Shown in pieces: positions 1 to 7,921 of a stretch of 51,052 nucleotides of DNA (the stretch's first letter is position 1; the number at the start of each line of letters is the position of its first letter). The notes under the pieces are model-generated. The model was not told the DNA's origin, did no database searches, and was given only the letters and a program-made list of their open reading frames with translations. The position numbers and the translations under genes are program-made. The stretch is from Caballeronia zhejiangensis (GTDB taxonomy: Bacteria; Pseudomonadota; Gammaproteobacteria; Burkholderiales; Burkholderiaceae): NCBI RefSeq assembly GCF_000698575.1, contig NZ_JFHD01000043.1, positions 1 to 51,052 of the forward strand, read 5' to 3'.

Positions 1-88
1 TATCTGCGAATCCGCGAAGTGCGCGTTGCGCAAGCGCTAGAATCTCTCTACAGCTTTTCAAAAAGTACGGAGCGCCGTCGATTTCCCC

Positions 89-1723
89 ATGCTACGTCTA
101 AGCGAACTCAAGCTCTCGCTCGATCATCCCGAATCGGCTATCGAAACTGCGGTTCTCGCGCGTCTCGCGGAAATCGGCGTTGGCGCGAACGAACTCGTGA
201 GCTTTCAAGTATTTCGCCGCGCACACGATGCCCGCAAGCGCGCCGATATCAAGCTCACCTACATCATCGATGTCGAGGTGCGAGACGAAACGTCGGTGTT
301 GAAGCGACTGGAAGCGCATCCGCATCCGCACTGCGGCGTGACGCCCGACATGGCGTATCGTTTCGTCGCAAAAGCGCCGGCGCAATCGACGATGCTGCGT
401 CCCGTCGTCATCGGCATGGGACCGTGCGGGCTTTTCGCCGGCTTGATCCTCGCGCAGATGGGTTTTCGGCCGATCATTCTCGAACGCGGCAAAGCGGTGC
501 GCGAGCGGACGAAAGACACGTGGGGCCTCTGGCGTCGCAACGAGCTCAATCCGGAATCGAACGTGCAGTTCGGCGAAGGCGGCGCAGGCACTTTCTCGGA
601 CGGCAAGCTCTACAGCCAGATCAAGGATCCCAAACATTACGGCCGCAAGGTGCTCGAGGAGTTCGTCAAAGCTGGCGCGCCGGAAGACATTCTGTATTTG
701 AGCCGGCCGCACATCGGTACCTTCCGGCTGGTGAGCATGGTCGAGAAGATGCGCGCGCAAATCCATCAGCTTGGCGGGGAAGTGCGATTTCAGCACCGGG
801 TTGAAGACATCGACATCGATAACGGCAAGGTGCGCGGGCTCAAACTTTCGACGGGCGAAACGCTGCGCTGCGATCACGTCGTGCTCGCCGTCGGTCACAG
901 CGCACGCGATACGTTCGAGATGCTGCACGAACGCGGCGTCTACATGGAGGCCAAGCCGTTCTCGCTCGGCTTCCGGATCGAGCATCCGCAAGGCGTGATC
1001 GACAGAAGCCGCTTCGGCAAATTCGCCGGCCACGAAAAGCTCGGCGCCGCCGACTACAAAGTGGTCCATCACTGCAGCAATGGACGCGTGGTCTATAGCT
1101 TTTGCATGTGCCCGGGCGGCACGGTCGTCGCGGCGACGTCCGAGCCGGGCCGCGTCGTGACGAACGGCATGAGCCAGTATTCGCGCGCCGAGCGTAACGC
1201 GAACGCGGGCATCGTCGTCGGCATTACGGCGGATGACTACCCGGGCGGCCCGCTGGCCGGCATCGCGTTTCAGCGCAAGTGGGAAGAGCGCGCGTTCGAA
1301 CTCGGCGGCGGCGACTACTCCGCGCCGGGGCAACTCGTCGGCGATTTCATCGCGGGGCGCGCATCCACTTCGCTCGGTTCCGTGGCGCCGTCCTACAAGC
1401 CGGGCGTAAAGCCGACCGATCTGAGCACCGCGCTGCCCGATTACGTGATCGAAGCGATTCGCGAGGCGTTGCCCGAGCTCGACAAGAAGATCAAGGGATT
1501 CGCGATGCACGACGCAGTGTTGACCGGTGTCGAGACGCGCACGTCGTCGCCGATCCGCGTGCGTCGCAAGGACGACTATCAGAGCGTCAATGTGGAGGGG
1601 CTTTATCCGGCGGGAGAGGGCGCGGGCTACGCTGGGGGCATCTATTCGGCTGCGATCGACGGCATCGAAGTGGCGGAAGCCGTCGCGTTGCAGATGATGG
1701 CGCAACACGCCGAGACGGTCTGA
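89..1723 (+). CDS. FAD-dependent oxidoreductase (COG2509-type dehydrogenase)
   Basis: 544-residue flavoprotein of the family annotated as NAD(P)/FAD-dependent oxidoreductase or 'uncharacterised FAD-dependent dehydrogenase'. An N-terminal domain of about 100 residues precedes a Rossmann dinucleotide-binding motif, GMGPCG at residues 109-114, which continues into a hydrophobic helix and a Glu-Arg (ILERG) that would bind the FAD ribose. The C-terminal part carries the second FAD contact, GLYPAGEGAGYAGG, around residue 505. Full length for the family, with no signal peptide or membrane segment, so it is probably cytoplasmic. The substrate is not known for the family and nothing nearby reveals it. 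The ATG start has only a distant purine-rich stretch (GGAG) upstream. The family call is firm and the function is open. Confidence 0.88.
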   Translation: MLRLSELKLSLDHPESAIETAVLARLAEIGVGANELVSFQVFRRAHDARKRADIKLTYIIDVEVRDETSVLKRLEAHPHPHCGVTPDMAYRFVAKAPAQSTMLRPVVIGMGPCGLFAGLILAQMGFRPIILERGKAVRERTKDTWGLWRRNELNPESNVQFGEGGAGTFSDGKLYSQIKDPKHYGRKVLEEFVKAGAPEDILYLSRPHIGTFRLVSMVEKMRAQIHQLGGEVRFQHRVEDIDIDNGKVRGLKLSTGETLRCDHVVLAVGHSARDTFEMLHERGVYMEAKPFSLGFRIEHPQGVIDRSRFGKFAGHEKLGAADYKVVHHCSNGRVVYSFCMCPGGTVVAATSEPGRVVTNGMSQYSRAERNANAGIVVGITADDYPGGPLAGIAFQRKWEERAFELGGGDYSAPGQLVGDFIAGRASTSLGSVAPSYKPGVKPTDLSTALPDYVIEAIREALPELDKKIKGFAMHDAVLTGVETRTSSPIRVRRKDDYQSVNVEGLYPAGEGAGYAGGIYSAAIDGIEVAEAVALQMMAQHAETV

Positions 1724-1752
1724 TCGTCCGCGCTCCCAACGAGGTCGCGAAC

Positions 1753-2133
1753 ATGCCATCCGATGCGCTTCTCATCACCAATCGAGCGGTTGCTGTCGTC
1801 TTGCCGAAGCAGCCGTTCGTCGATTGGATCAACCGCGCCGATCCGGCACCAGACCCGCAGCGTCCCGTTCTTTTCGACGAGGCGCGCGACGACCCAAACA
1901 CGTTCCTGATTCCATGCGGAGGCGACGATGTTATCGAGTCCGCCGAGAAATGGATCAACCGAAACTGGCAGACGATTTTCGAACAGATGCTCGACGACTG
2001 GTACACGGACGACGCATTGTGGCCGCAGAAGCGATCGCTCAAACTCTTTCGCGAATGGTGCGAAGTGCGGCTTCACGGCACGGTGTTCGACTGCTCGCAC
2101 GAGCCAATCCAAATCGACCTCGGACCGGCCTGA
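1753..2133 (+). CDS. conserved hypothetical protein, 126 aa
   Basis: Small acidic protein rich in Trp, Asp and Glu, with no signal peptide or membrane helix. It starts at ATG 1753, which has a good ribosome site (GAGGT about 8 bases upstream), 29 bases after the flavoprotein stop, so the two are probably co-transcribed. It is followed at once by a strong terminator. The middle contains a run of aromatic and acidic residues (WINRNWQTIFEQML then DDWYTDDALWP) that looks like a folded helical domain. I recognise no domain. The good start, the terminator and the coding-like composition make it a likely real gene. No function is assigned. Confidence 0.75.
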   Translation: MPSDALLITNRAVAVVLPKQPFVDWINRADPAPDPQRPVLFDEARDDPNTFLIPCGGDDVIESAEKWINRNWQTIFEQMLDDWYTDDALWPQKRSLKLFREWCEVRLHGTVFDCSHEPIQIDLGPA

Positions 2134-2140
2134 TCGAAGA

Positions 2141-2170
2141 AAAACGCGCCGGAACACGGCGCGTTTTTTT
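2141..2170. terminator. bidirectional rho-independent terminator
   Basis: Inverted repeat AAAACGCGCC / GGCGCGTTTT around a 7-base loop, continued by a T run. It lies between the convergent hypothetical gene (ending 2133) and the altronate dehydratase (ending 2187) and has a usable U tract on both strands. Confidence 0.85.
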
Positions 2171-2186
2171 CACCAAAATAGAAGCC

Positions 2187-3728
2187 TCAAGTCACCACAC
2201 CCACCTGCCAAGGCACGAACTCACTCTGCCCATACCCGTGGAGTTCGCTCTTCGACGCCACGCCTGACGCACAGTCGAGCATCATCTGGAAGATTTCGTC
2301 GCCGAGTTGTTCGATGGTCGCGGAGCCGTCGATCACGCCGCCGCAATTGATATCCATGTCCTCTTCCTGGCGTTCCCACAGCGCGGTGTTCGTCGCCAGT
2401 TTGAGCGACGGCGACGGCGCGCATCCATAAGCCGAACCGCGTCCCGTCGTGAAGCAGATCAGATTTGCGCCCGATGCAACCTGGCCCGTCGCCGACATCG
2501 GATCGTAGCCGGGCGAATCCATGAACACGAAGCCTTTCGCGTCGATGCGCTGAGCGTACTCGTACACTTCGACGAGATTCGTTGTCCCGCCTTTCGCGAC
2601 CGCGCCGAGCGATTTTTCGAGGATCGTCGTCAATCCGCCGACCTTGTTGCCTGCCGACGGATTGTTGTCCATCGCCGCGCCATTGCGCGCGCAGTATTCT
2701 TCCCACCACTTGATACGCGTGAGCAGTTTCTCTCCGACCTCGCGGCTCACCGCGCGGCGCGTCAGCAGATGCTCCGCGCCATACACTTCCGGCGTTTCGG
2801 AAAGAATCGCCGTGCCGCCATGCGCGACGAGCTTGTCGACCGCCGCGCCCAATGCGGGATTCGCCGAAATGCCCGAATAGCCATCCGACCCGCCGCACTG
2901 CAAACCGACGATCAGGTGCGACGCCGGCAGCGGCTCGCGCTGCACGCGATTGGCATCGGCGAGCATTTCCTTCACCAGCGCGATGCCGCGTTCGATCGTC
3001 TTGCGCGTGCCGCCGCTATCCTGAATCGTGAAGCTCTTCAGATGCGAACCGTCCTTCAGCCCGCTCGATTCGAGCACACCGGAAATCTGATTGGTCTCGC
3101 ATCCCAGACCCACGAACAGCACCGAATGAAAATTCGGATGCACCGCGTAACCCGCAAGCGTGCGCCGCAAGATGCCGAGCCCTTCGCCCTGCATGTCGAT
3201 GCCGCATCCGAGACCGTGCGTCAGCGCGATCACGCCGTCGACGTTCGGGTAATCCGCGAGCGCTTCCGGATGCACGTCGCGCCGGAAATGATCGGCGATC
3301 GCGCGGGCGACCGTCGCCGAGCAGTTCACGCTCGTCAGCACGCCGACGAAATTGCGCGTGGCGATGCGGCCGTCCTCGCGGCGGATGCCCATGAAAGTCG
3401 CGGGCTTGTCGACGAACGGCGTCGGATGCAGATCGACGCCGAACTCGTGCTCGCGCGCGAAATCGGCCATCGACAGATTGTGCGTGTGGACGTGCTGCCC
3501 GCGCGCGATCGCTTCCTTCGCCACGCCGATGATCTGGTTGTAGCGCTTCACGGGCGCGCCCGCCGCGATATCGCGCGTCGCGATCTTGTGGCCCGGCGGA
3601 ATCAGCCCGGCGACGACGAGATCCTCCGACGCGATCCGCGCGCCGGAGAGCAACTGACGCGTCGCGATCACGACGTCGTCGTTCGGATGCAGCCGGATGA
3701 CCGCATGGTCGGTGGATGTGGTGGACAT
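2187..3728 (-). CDS. uxaA: altronate dehydratase family protein (UxaA/GarD type)
   Basis: 513-residue UxaA-family sugar-acid dehydratase. Family members convert D-altronate (or the related galactarate) to a 2-keto-3-deoxy acid using iron. An N-terminal SAF-like domain (about residues 10-95: IRLHPNDDVVIATRQ, then an HTHNLS motif) precedes the catalytic region, which has NFVGVLTSVNCSATVAR, a Cys-containing LTHGLGCG, and GLQCGGSDGYSG. The length matches the two-domain family (about 495-520 aa). The start at 3728 was chosen over an upstream in-frame extension that overlaps the transporter. It lies 16 bases after the MFS stop, so it is the last gene of the uxaB-like/MFS/uxaA operon. The UxaB-like partner favours altronate over galactarate as substrate. 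That is inference from context. Confidence 0.88.
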   Translation of the reverse strand: MSTTSTDHAVIRLHPNDDVVIATRQLLSGARIASEDLVVAGLIPPGHKIATRDIAAGAPVKRYNQIIGVAKEAIARGQHVHTHNLSMADFAREHEFGVDLHPTPFVDKPATFMGIRREDGRIATRNFVGVLTSVNCSATVARAIADHFRRDVHPEALADYPNVDGVIALTHGLGCGIDMQGEGLGILRRTLAGYAVHPNFHSVLFVGLGCETNQISGVLESSGLKDGSHLKSFTIQDSGGTRKTIERGIALVKEMLADANRVQREPLPASHLIVGLQCGGSDGYSGISANPALGAAVDKLVAHGGTAILSETPEVYGAEHLLTRRAVSREVGEKLLTRIKWWEEYCARNGAAMDNNPSAGNKVGGLTTILEKSLGAVAKGGTTNLVEVYEYAQRIDAKGFVFMDSPGYDPMSATGQVASGANLICFTTGRGSAYGCAPSPSLKLATNTALWERQEEDMDINCGGVIDGSATIEQLGDEIFQMMLDCASGVASKSELHGYGQSEFVPWQVGVVT

Positions 3729-3744
3729 GGTTTTGTTCTCAGAC

Positions 3745-5031
3745 TCAGACCGTGGAAGGTGCGCGACCGTCGTCGCGCCGGGCTTGCTCTTCTTCGGCGC
3801 GATTGAGCGGTTCGATCTTGCCGACAATGAAAAGATAGCTGAACGCGCCGAGGAAGCAGAAGCCGCCCGCGACGCACAGCGGAATCACGAACGAGCCCTT
3901 GGTGATCGCGAGCATCACGCCGGTGAACGTGGTGATGACGATGCCTGCCAGATTCGACGCGAAATTCTGGATGCCGCCGATCGACGCGACGTGATCCGGC
4001 GTCGGCGCGACGTCGCTCGGGAGCGACCAGATCGATGCAGCGGCGAACGCGAGACTCGCGTAAGCGATGCCGAAGAACGCGAGCATCAGATAAATGTTTT
4101 CGACGAACGCGCACAGCGTGATGACGGACGACATCAGCATGCCGCCGACCATGCAGGTCTTGCGTGCGGCGGTCAGGCTCCAGCCGCGCTTGAAGAGCGA
4201 ATCGGAGATGAAGCCGCCGAGCCAGCCGCCGGGAATCGACATCAGCGCGGGAATCGTGCCGAGCGTGCCGAGCGATTTCAGCGAGAAGCCGTGCGCCTGC
4301 ACGAGATAGCTCGGGAACCAGGTGATGAAGAAGTAGATCACGAAGTTCAGGCAGAAGAAGCCGAGCATCATGCCCCACAGCGTGCGGTACTTGAACAGCG
4401 ACGCCCACGACACCTTGTTCTTCGGCGCAACCGGCACCGGCGCGACATCGGTTTCGCCGGTGAGATCGCCCTTCGACTTGTTACGGTAGATCAGGAACCA
4501 GCCGAGAATCCACACGAAGCCGATCACGCCGGTAATGACGAACGACGCTTCCCAGCCGAACGAGCTGATGATGAACGCGACGACCGGAATGGACAGTGCC
4601 GAACCCACGCGCGAGCCCGAATCGAAGATGCTGGTCGCGAATGCGCGCTGCGATTTTGTGAACCATTGCGACACGAGCTTCGCGCACGACGGATACGCGC
4701 CCGCTTCGCCGACGCCCAGCATCAGGCGGCAGCCGAACATGCCGACGACGCTCGTCGCAACCGCGGTCAACGCCGTGAACACCGACCACCAGCCCACCGC
4801 GAGCGGCAATGCGATGCGTGCGCCGACGCGATCGACGAACCAGCCGAACGGCATCTGCATGAGCGCGTAGCTCCAGAAGAAGCCGCTCAGGATGAAGCCC
4901 ATTTCGGCCGGGCCGATATTGAGCGCTTTTTCGATTTGCGGCGCGGCGACCGCAAGGTTTGCACGATCGATGTAATTGATCGCGATTGCCAGAAAGGCCA
5001 GAAATATCACTACCCAACGCATTTTGCGCAT
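3745..5031 (-). CDS. MFS transporter, probable hexuronate/sugar-acid:H+ symporter
   Basis: 428-residue major facilitator protein with about 12 hydrophobic segments. It resembles the anion:cation symporter group (ExuT/GudP-like): INYIDRANLAVAAPQI near the N terminus, the loop motif GWFVDRVGAR, and GVGEAGAYPSCAKLVSQW in TM4. It would bring hexuronates or aldonates across the inner membrane for the enzymes encoded on either side. The start at 5031 (MRKMRW) was chosen because GAGGAG stands about 9 bases upstream. A TTG 15 bases further out is less convincing. It is 97 bases downstream of the UxaB-like gene and 16 bases upstream of uxaA. Substrate specificity is inferred from neighbours only. Confidence 0.87.
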   Translation of the reverse strand: MRKMRWVVIFLAFLAIAINYIDRANLAVAAPQIEKALNIGPAEMGFILSGFFWSYALMQMPFGWFVDRVGARIALPLAVGWWSVFTALTAVATSVVGMFGCRLMLGVGEAGAYPSCAKLVSQWFTKSQRAFATSIFDSGSRVGSALSIPVVAFIISSFGWEASFVITGVIGFVWILGWFLIYRNKSKGDLTGETDVAPVPVAPKNKVSWASLFKYRTLWGMMLGFFCLNFVIYFFITWFPSYLVQAHGFSLKSLGTLGTIPALMSIPGGWLGGFISDSLFKRGWSLTAARKTCMVGGMLMSSVITLCAFVENIYLMLAFFGIAYASLAFAAASIWSLPSDVAPTPDHVASIGGIQNFASNLAGIVITTFTGVMLAITKGSFVIPLCVAGGFCFLGAFSYLFIVGKIEPLNRAEEEQARRDDGRAPSTV

Positions 5032-5128
5032 CGTTTGTCTCCTCAATGGGGCGGCACTTCAATGTGTTCCAGCTCGATCCGCGATGCCGGCGCGGTGAGC
5101 CGTGATTGAAAATCGGTCGGGCCGGTCG

Positions 5129-6253
5129 TCAGGCGGTTTCGAGTGCGTCGCGAAGACGCGTTTGTTCGATGTCGAGCTTCAGTTCGCGCGCCAGATCGAT
5201 GACGGGCTGAAAGCGTCGAACTTTCTTCTCGTCGTGATTGCGCGCGATGTCAGCGAGCCGATGGACGAGAAACGGGTTCTCGAAGCGGTCGCGCACGCTC
5301 GCGAGGTAGTCGGCCGCAACGTCGCCCTTGCCGAGCGCCGCGAATACGGGAAGCACTTCGTCGCGCCACGTCGCTTCGAGCGGCTCGCGATAGGCCGGAT
5401 CGCGCATCGCGTCGAGTACGGTCATGTCCGGCGAGCCGTCGCGCGTGCGCCAGATCTGCGCGAGCATCGTGTGGCCGAGATTCAGCATCAGAAGCTTGAG
5501 GCGTTCGTAGTGCGCGAGATCGTCGGTGACGACGATGTCCTCGTGCTCGCACGGCAATACCATGCCGTCCTGACGCTCGATCGCCCACAGCGCGTACGGC
5601 TCCGCGATCGCGCCGACAGGTTGTATCGGCTCCGACACGATGCGGTCCACGAGCGAATTCACCCACACGCAGTCGTTCGTCAGATAAGCGATGAACGCGT
5701 CGTCGACGTTCCAGCCGCGCGCCACGCCGATGACCAGATCGCGCAGCGTATCGCCGTTGCGCGAAACGAGTTCGCAGGGCAGAAGCGTGATCGGCGCGCC
5801 GCCGGCGCGATGCCGCGCGTGCAGCAGCACCGCGAGCTTTGCCGCGAAGCCGCGCGGCGTGCGCTGGCCGTCGAGCAGATCGGCGGTGTCTTCATCGAAA
5901 AGCGCGTACCCTGCGTCGGCGGTGTTCGAGACGATCACTTTCACGTCGCGCTTCACGCGCTCGATCAGCAAGGGCCAGTCTTCGTTCGCGTGCAGCGCTT
6001 CGGTGATGGCATCGCATTCGACCGTCATATCGATGGTTTCATCGCGCTGACGGCCACGGATGCGCACCGGATAACGCCCGGCCGAGCGCAAGGCCTCGAC
6101 ACGCGCGCGGCTGTCGGCGCTCGACGTCGTCTGGACGACGGTAATCTTGCCGAGCGCTTTCGCCGGATCGCGGCGCGCTGCAACGGTCACGAAAAAATCG
6201 ACGTGTGCCTGCAAAAAGCGGCTGGTGCCGAATTGGAGAATCGGATTGCTCAT
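5129..6253 (-). CDS. short UxaB-like tagaturonate reductase (mannitol dehydrogenase family)
   Basis: 374-residue polyol-dehydrogenase-family oxidoreductase. The N terminus has ILQFGTSRFLQAHVDFF, matching the nucleotide-binding start of UxaB. Later motifs match the same enzyme in order: VSNTADAG, LLPCELVSRNGDTLRDLV, NSLVDRIV, a KLLMLNLGHT segment holding the likely catalytic lysine, and FENPFLVHRL. UxaB reduces D-tagaturonate to D-altronate with NADH, and the next enzyme, UxaA, dehydrates altronate. The protein is about 100 residues shorter than E. coli UxaB (483 aa) and lacks the C-terminal tail, so the exact substrate is uncertain. The start at 6253 fits the family N terminus. It is the first gene of the operon, downstream of a good sigma70-like promoter. 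Confidence 0.8.
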   Translation of the reverse strand: MSNPILQFGTSRFLQAHVDFFVTVAARRDPAKALGKITVVQTTSSADSRARVEALRSAGRYPVRIRGRQRDETIDMTVECDAITEALHANEDWPLLIERVKRDVKVIVSNTADAGYALFDEDTADLLDGQRTPRGFAAKLAVLLHARHRAGGAPITLLPCELVSRNGDTLRDLVIGVARGWNVDDAFIAYLTNDCVWVNSLVDRIVSEPIQPVGAIAEPYALWAIERQDGMVLPCEHEDIVVTDDLAHYERLKLLMLNLGHTMLAQIWRTRDGSPDMTVLDAMRDPAYREPLEATWRDEVLPVFAALGKGDVAADYLASVRDRFENPFLVHRLADIARNHDEKKVRRFQPVIDLARELKLDIEQTRLRDALETA

Positions 6254-6284
6254 CGTCGCGCGCGCTAGGGAGGAATTTCGTCTG

Positions 6285-6295
6285 GGAACGGTTCC
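6285..6295. promoter_or_regulatory. palindrome GGAACGGTTCC, candidate operator
   Basis: Perfect 11-base palindrome, flanked by TCT and AGA, in the leader of the UxaB-like gene, 32 bases before its start and about 40-50 bases downstream of the predicted transcription start. Its position suits repression by the adjacent GntR regulator or by a LacI-type protein. Which protein binds is not shown by the sequence. Confidence 0.4.
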
Positions 6296-6339
6296 AGATC
6301 GCCGTAAAAAAATTGGCCCACCTGGCCTTACCGGATTGC

Positions 6340-6369
6340 ATACTAGTGTCTTGAAACAGAATTGGTCAA
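6340..6369 (-). promoter_or_regulatory. sigma70-like promoter of the uronate operon
   Basis: On the minus strand, -35 TTGACC (6369-6364) and -10 TAGTAT (6345-6340) are separated by 18 bases, 87 bases before the UxaB-like start. A second imperfect inverted repeat, GGCC-N5-GGCC at 6315-6327, lies at the predicted transcription start and could be another operator half-site pair. Confidence 0.55.
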
Positions 6370-6477
6370 GCCACTTGTAAGCAGTCTGCGGACGGCAAAC
6401 GCCCGCCCCACGGCGCGTCAACCCTTCCACTGATTACAATCCACGTTTTCCCCGAGACGAAAAGCAGGAGCCAGCTC

Positions 6478-7176
6478 GTGAGCGTCAAACCAGCCGAAAC
6501 GCGTCGCCTCTATCTACAGATCGCCGACAAGCTGCGCGGGCTGATCGAACAGCAGGATTTCGCGCCGAACGGCCGCTTGCCGTCCGAGCGCGAACTGGCG
6601 CAGACGCTCGGCGTGTCGCGGCCATCGGTGCGCGAGGCGCTTGTCGCGCTGGAACTGGAAGGGCGCGTCGAAATTCGCATGGGCTCGGGCGTGTACATCG
6701 TCGCGGCGCCGTCGGCGAAGCCGGCGACGAGCGAAGCGGAACTGGGCGAAAGCCCGATCGAGATCATGAACGCGCGCGGCGTAATCGAGGGCGCGATCGC
6801 GGCGAGCGTCGCGCCGTTCTCGAAACCGAAAGAGATCAAGGCGTTGCGCGCCGTGTACGAGACGATGGCGCGCGAAGTCGCGAACGGCCAGGTGCCGATG
6901 GCGGCCGATCGCGCGTTTCACATCGCGATCGCGCAGATGACCGGCAACGACGTGCTCGTGCGAACGGTCGGCAGTCTGTATGACGAGCGGCATAGTCCGC
7001 TGTCATCGACACTGCGTGGGCACTTCGAAGGAGAGGAAACGTGGGCGGCCGCGCTTGGCGAGCATCGCGAGATTCTGGAAGCACTGGAAGCGCGCGACGC
7101 CATACAGGCGCAAGCCGCGATGCAGCGGCACATGCGTCAGTCCGCGGCGCGCCTCATGACCAAACGCAAAAGCTGA
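6478..7176 (+). CDS. FadR/GntR-family transcriptional regulator (FCD domain)
   Basis: 232-residue regulator. An N-terminal winged helix (residues about 10-75, with LPSERELAQTLGVSRPSVRE and LEGRVEIRMGSGVYI) is followed by a helical FCD ligand-binding domain (about 95-225), whose metal-binding His pattern includes AFHIAIAQMTGND and EHREILEALEARD. The start is GTG 6478 with AGGAG upstream. It is divergent from the uronate operon across a 224-base gap. FCD regulators of this kind (ExuR, UxuR, LldR, PdhR) usually repress adjacent catabolic genes until a sugar acid or carboxylate binds. That role here is inferred from position. Confidence 0.92.
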   Translation: MSVKPAETRRLYLQIADKLRGLIEQQDFAPNGRLPSERELAQTLGVSRPSVREALVALELEGRVEIRMGSGVYIVAAPSAKPATSEAELGESPIEIMNARGVIEGAIAASVAPFSKPKEIKALRAVYETMAREVANGQVPMAADRAFHIAIAQMTGNDVLVRTVGSLYDERHSPLSSTLRGHFEGEETWAAALGEHREILEALEARDAIQAQAAMQRHMRQSAARLMTKRKS

Positions 7177-7224
7177 CGCCGGCGCGCGCTCGGAACGCGC
7201 ACCGGTTTCAGACGCGCGATCGCG

Positions 7225-7545
7225 TCAGCCCGGATAGGCTTCATCGACCTTCAGACCCGCCAGCTTGAAGATCACGCGCAACGTTTGCGGCGCAATCTCG
7301 CGGCGTGACGCGAGCGTCGTCAGGACGAAATCCATCACCTTGGCGTACTTCAGCATGGTCAGGCACGTTTCGATATCGGTGGAGCCGTCGCGCATCGATT
7401 CGGCGAGGCGCAACATCTCCACGGAAATCTCTCGTGCCATTTCGAGTTCGAGTTGCTGCTTTTCGCTCCACGCGGGCATCGCGGTCAGTGCCGCGAGCAT
7501 CTCCTGAAATTGTTTCTCTGCTTTCTTGTCCGGGATCGCATCCAT
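7225..7545 (-). CDS. hypothetical helical protein, 106 aa
   Basis: Small, charged, probably all-helical protein (KQFQEMLAALTAMPAW at the start, then IETCLTMLKYAKVMDFVLTT). It has no signal peptide and no membrane helix. The start at 7545 has a strong ribosome site (GAGAGGA about 7 bases upstream), which supports it as a real gene. The middle keeps the pattern of conserved Burkholderia hypotheticals, but I do not recognise a named domain. It converges with the GntR gene. No function can be given. Confidence 0.6.
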   Translation of the reverse strand: MDAIPDKKAEKQFQEMLAALTAMPAWSEKQQLELEMAREISVEMLRLAESMRDGSTDIETCLTMLKYAKVMDFVLTTLASRREIAPQTLRVIFKLAGLKVDEAYPG

Positions 7546-7861
7546 CGCCGTCCTCTCATGTTCATGGCGCCGGCGAGTCGCATTCGCCGCGCTGTGCGTT
7601 AGGTGTTACGTAACAAGGTGGGCGCGGGTGACGACGTTCGACGTGTCGAGGCACGGCTTGTTACTGGCTTGTTGCTCCTGCTTGCTGCATCGGTACGCAG
7701 CCGCGAGGCCACGCTGTGTCGTCTTTTCCAATGGCCTCATTGTCCGACGATGCACAATCCGTTCCATGCGTTTGCTGCCACGCATTGGCCGATCAGCCGT
7801 GGCTGGAACAAGAGCGTCTTCGCGCTTTTGGGTAAACTTCCCCTTTTGAGACGGCAGAACC
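7546..7861. other. intergenic region with one palindrome
   Basis: Stretch between the small hypothetical gene and the methyltransferase leader. Reading frames here have poor coding character. It contains the perfect 12-base palindrome TGTTACGTAACA at 7604-7615, 59 bases upstream of the hypothetical gene's start, which could be an operator. It also holds a possible -10 element, TAAACT, at 7833-7838, pointing towards the methyltransferase. I see nothing else I can support. Confidence 0.45.
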
Positions 7862-7903
7862 AGCGGTTAGCGCACATTCGGCGCGAACTGCTCCGCTTTT
7901 TTT
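7862..7903 (+). terminator. intrinsic terminator or attenuator before the methyltransferase gene
   Basis: Stem AGCGGTTAGCGC / GCGCGAACTGCT (one G:U pair and one mismatch) with loop ACATTCG. An alternative outer pairing is AGCGG / CCGCT. A run of seven T follows at 7897-7903. It ends only 18 bases before the methyltransferase ATG and points in the same direction, so it either ends a short upstream RNA or attenuates the gene. A small competing hairpin, AACC-AGC-GGTT at 7858-7868, overlaps its 5' arm. Confidence 0.55.
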
Positions 7904-7921
7904 ATTCAACACACCTTCAAG

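Noticed and set aside
98..1759. Very long minus-strand reading frame opposite the flavoprotein, and many like it
   Set aside because: High G+C creates long antisense frames. This one has Arg/Ala/His-rich low-information sequence, no family motif and no start signals, while the plus strand encodes a clear FAD protein.
7607..7619. Resemblance of CGTAACAAGGT to the 3' end of 16S rRNA
   Set aside because: Only 11 bases match. The flanks do not, and no other rRNA sequence is present.
7603..7921. Reading frame across the methyltransferase leader as a gene
   Set aside because: No recognisable protein, no ribosome site, and it crosses the terminator hairpin and the real gene in another frame.
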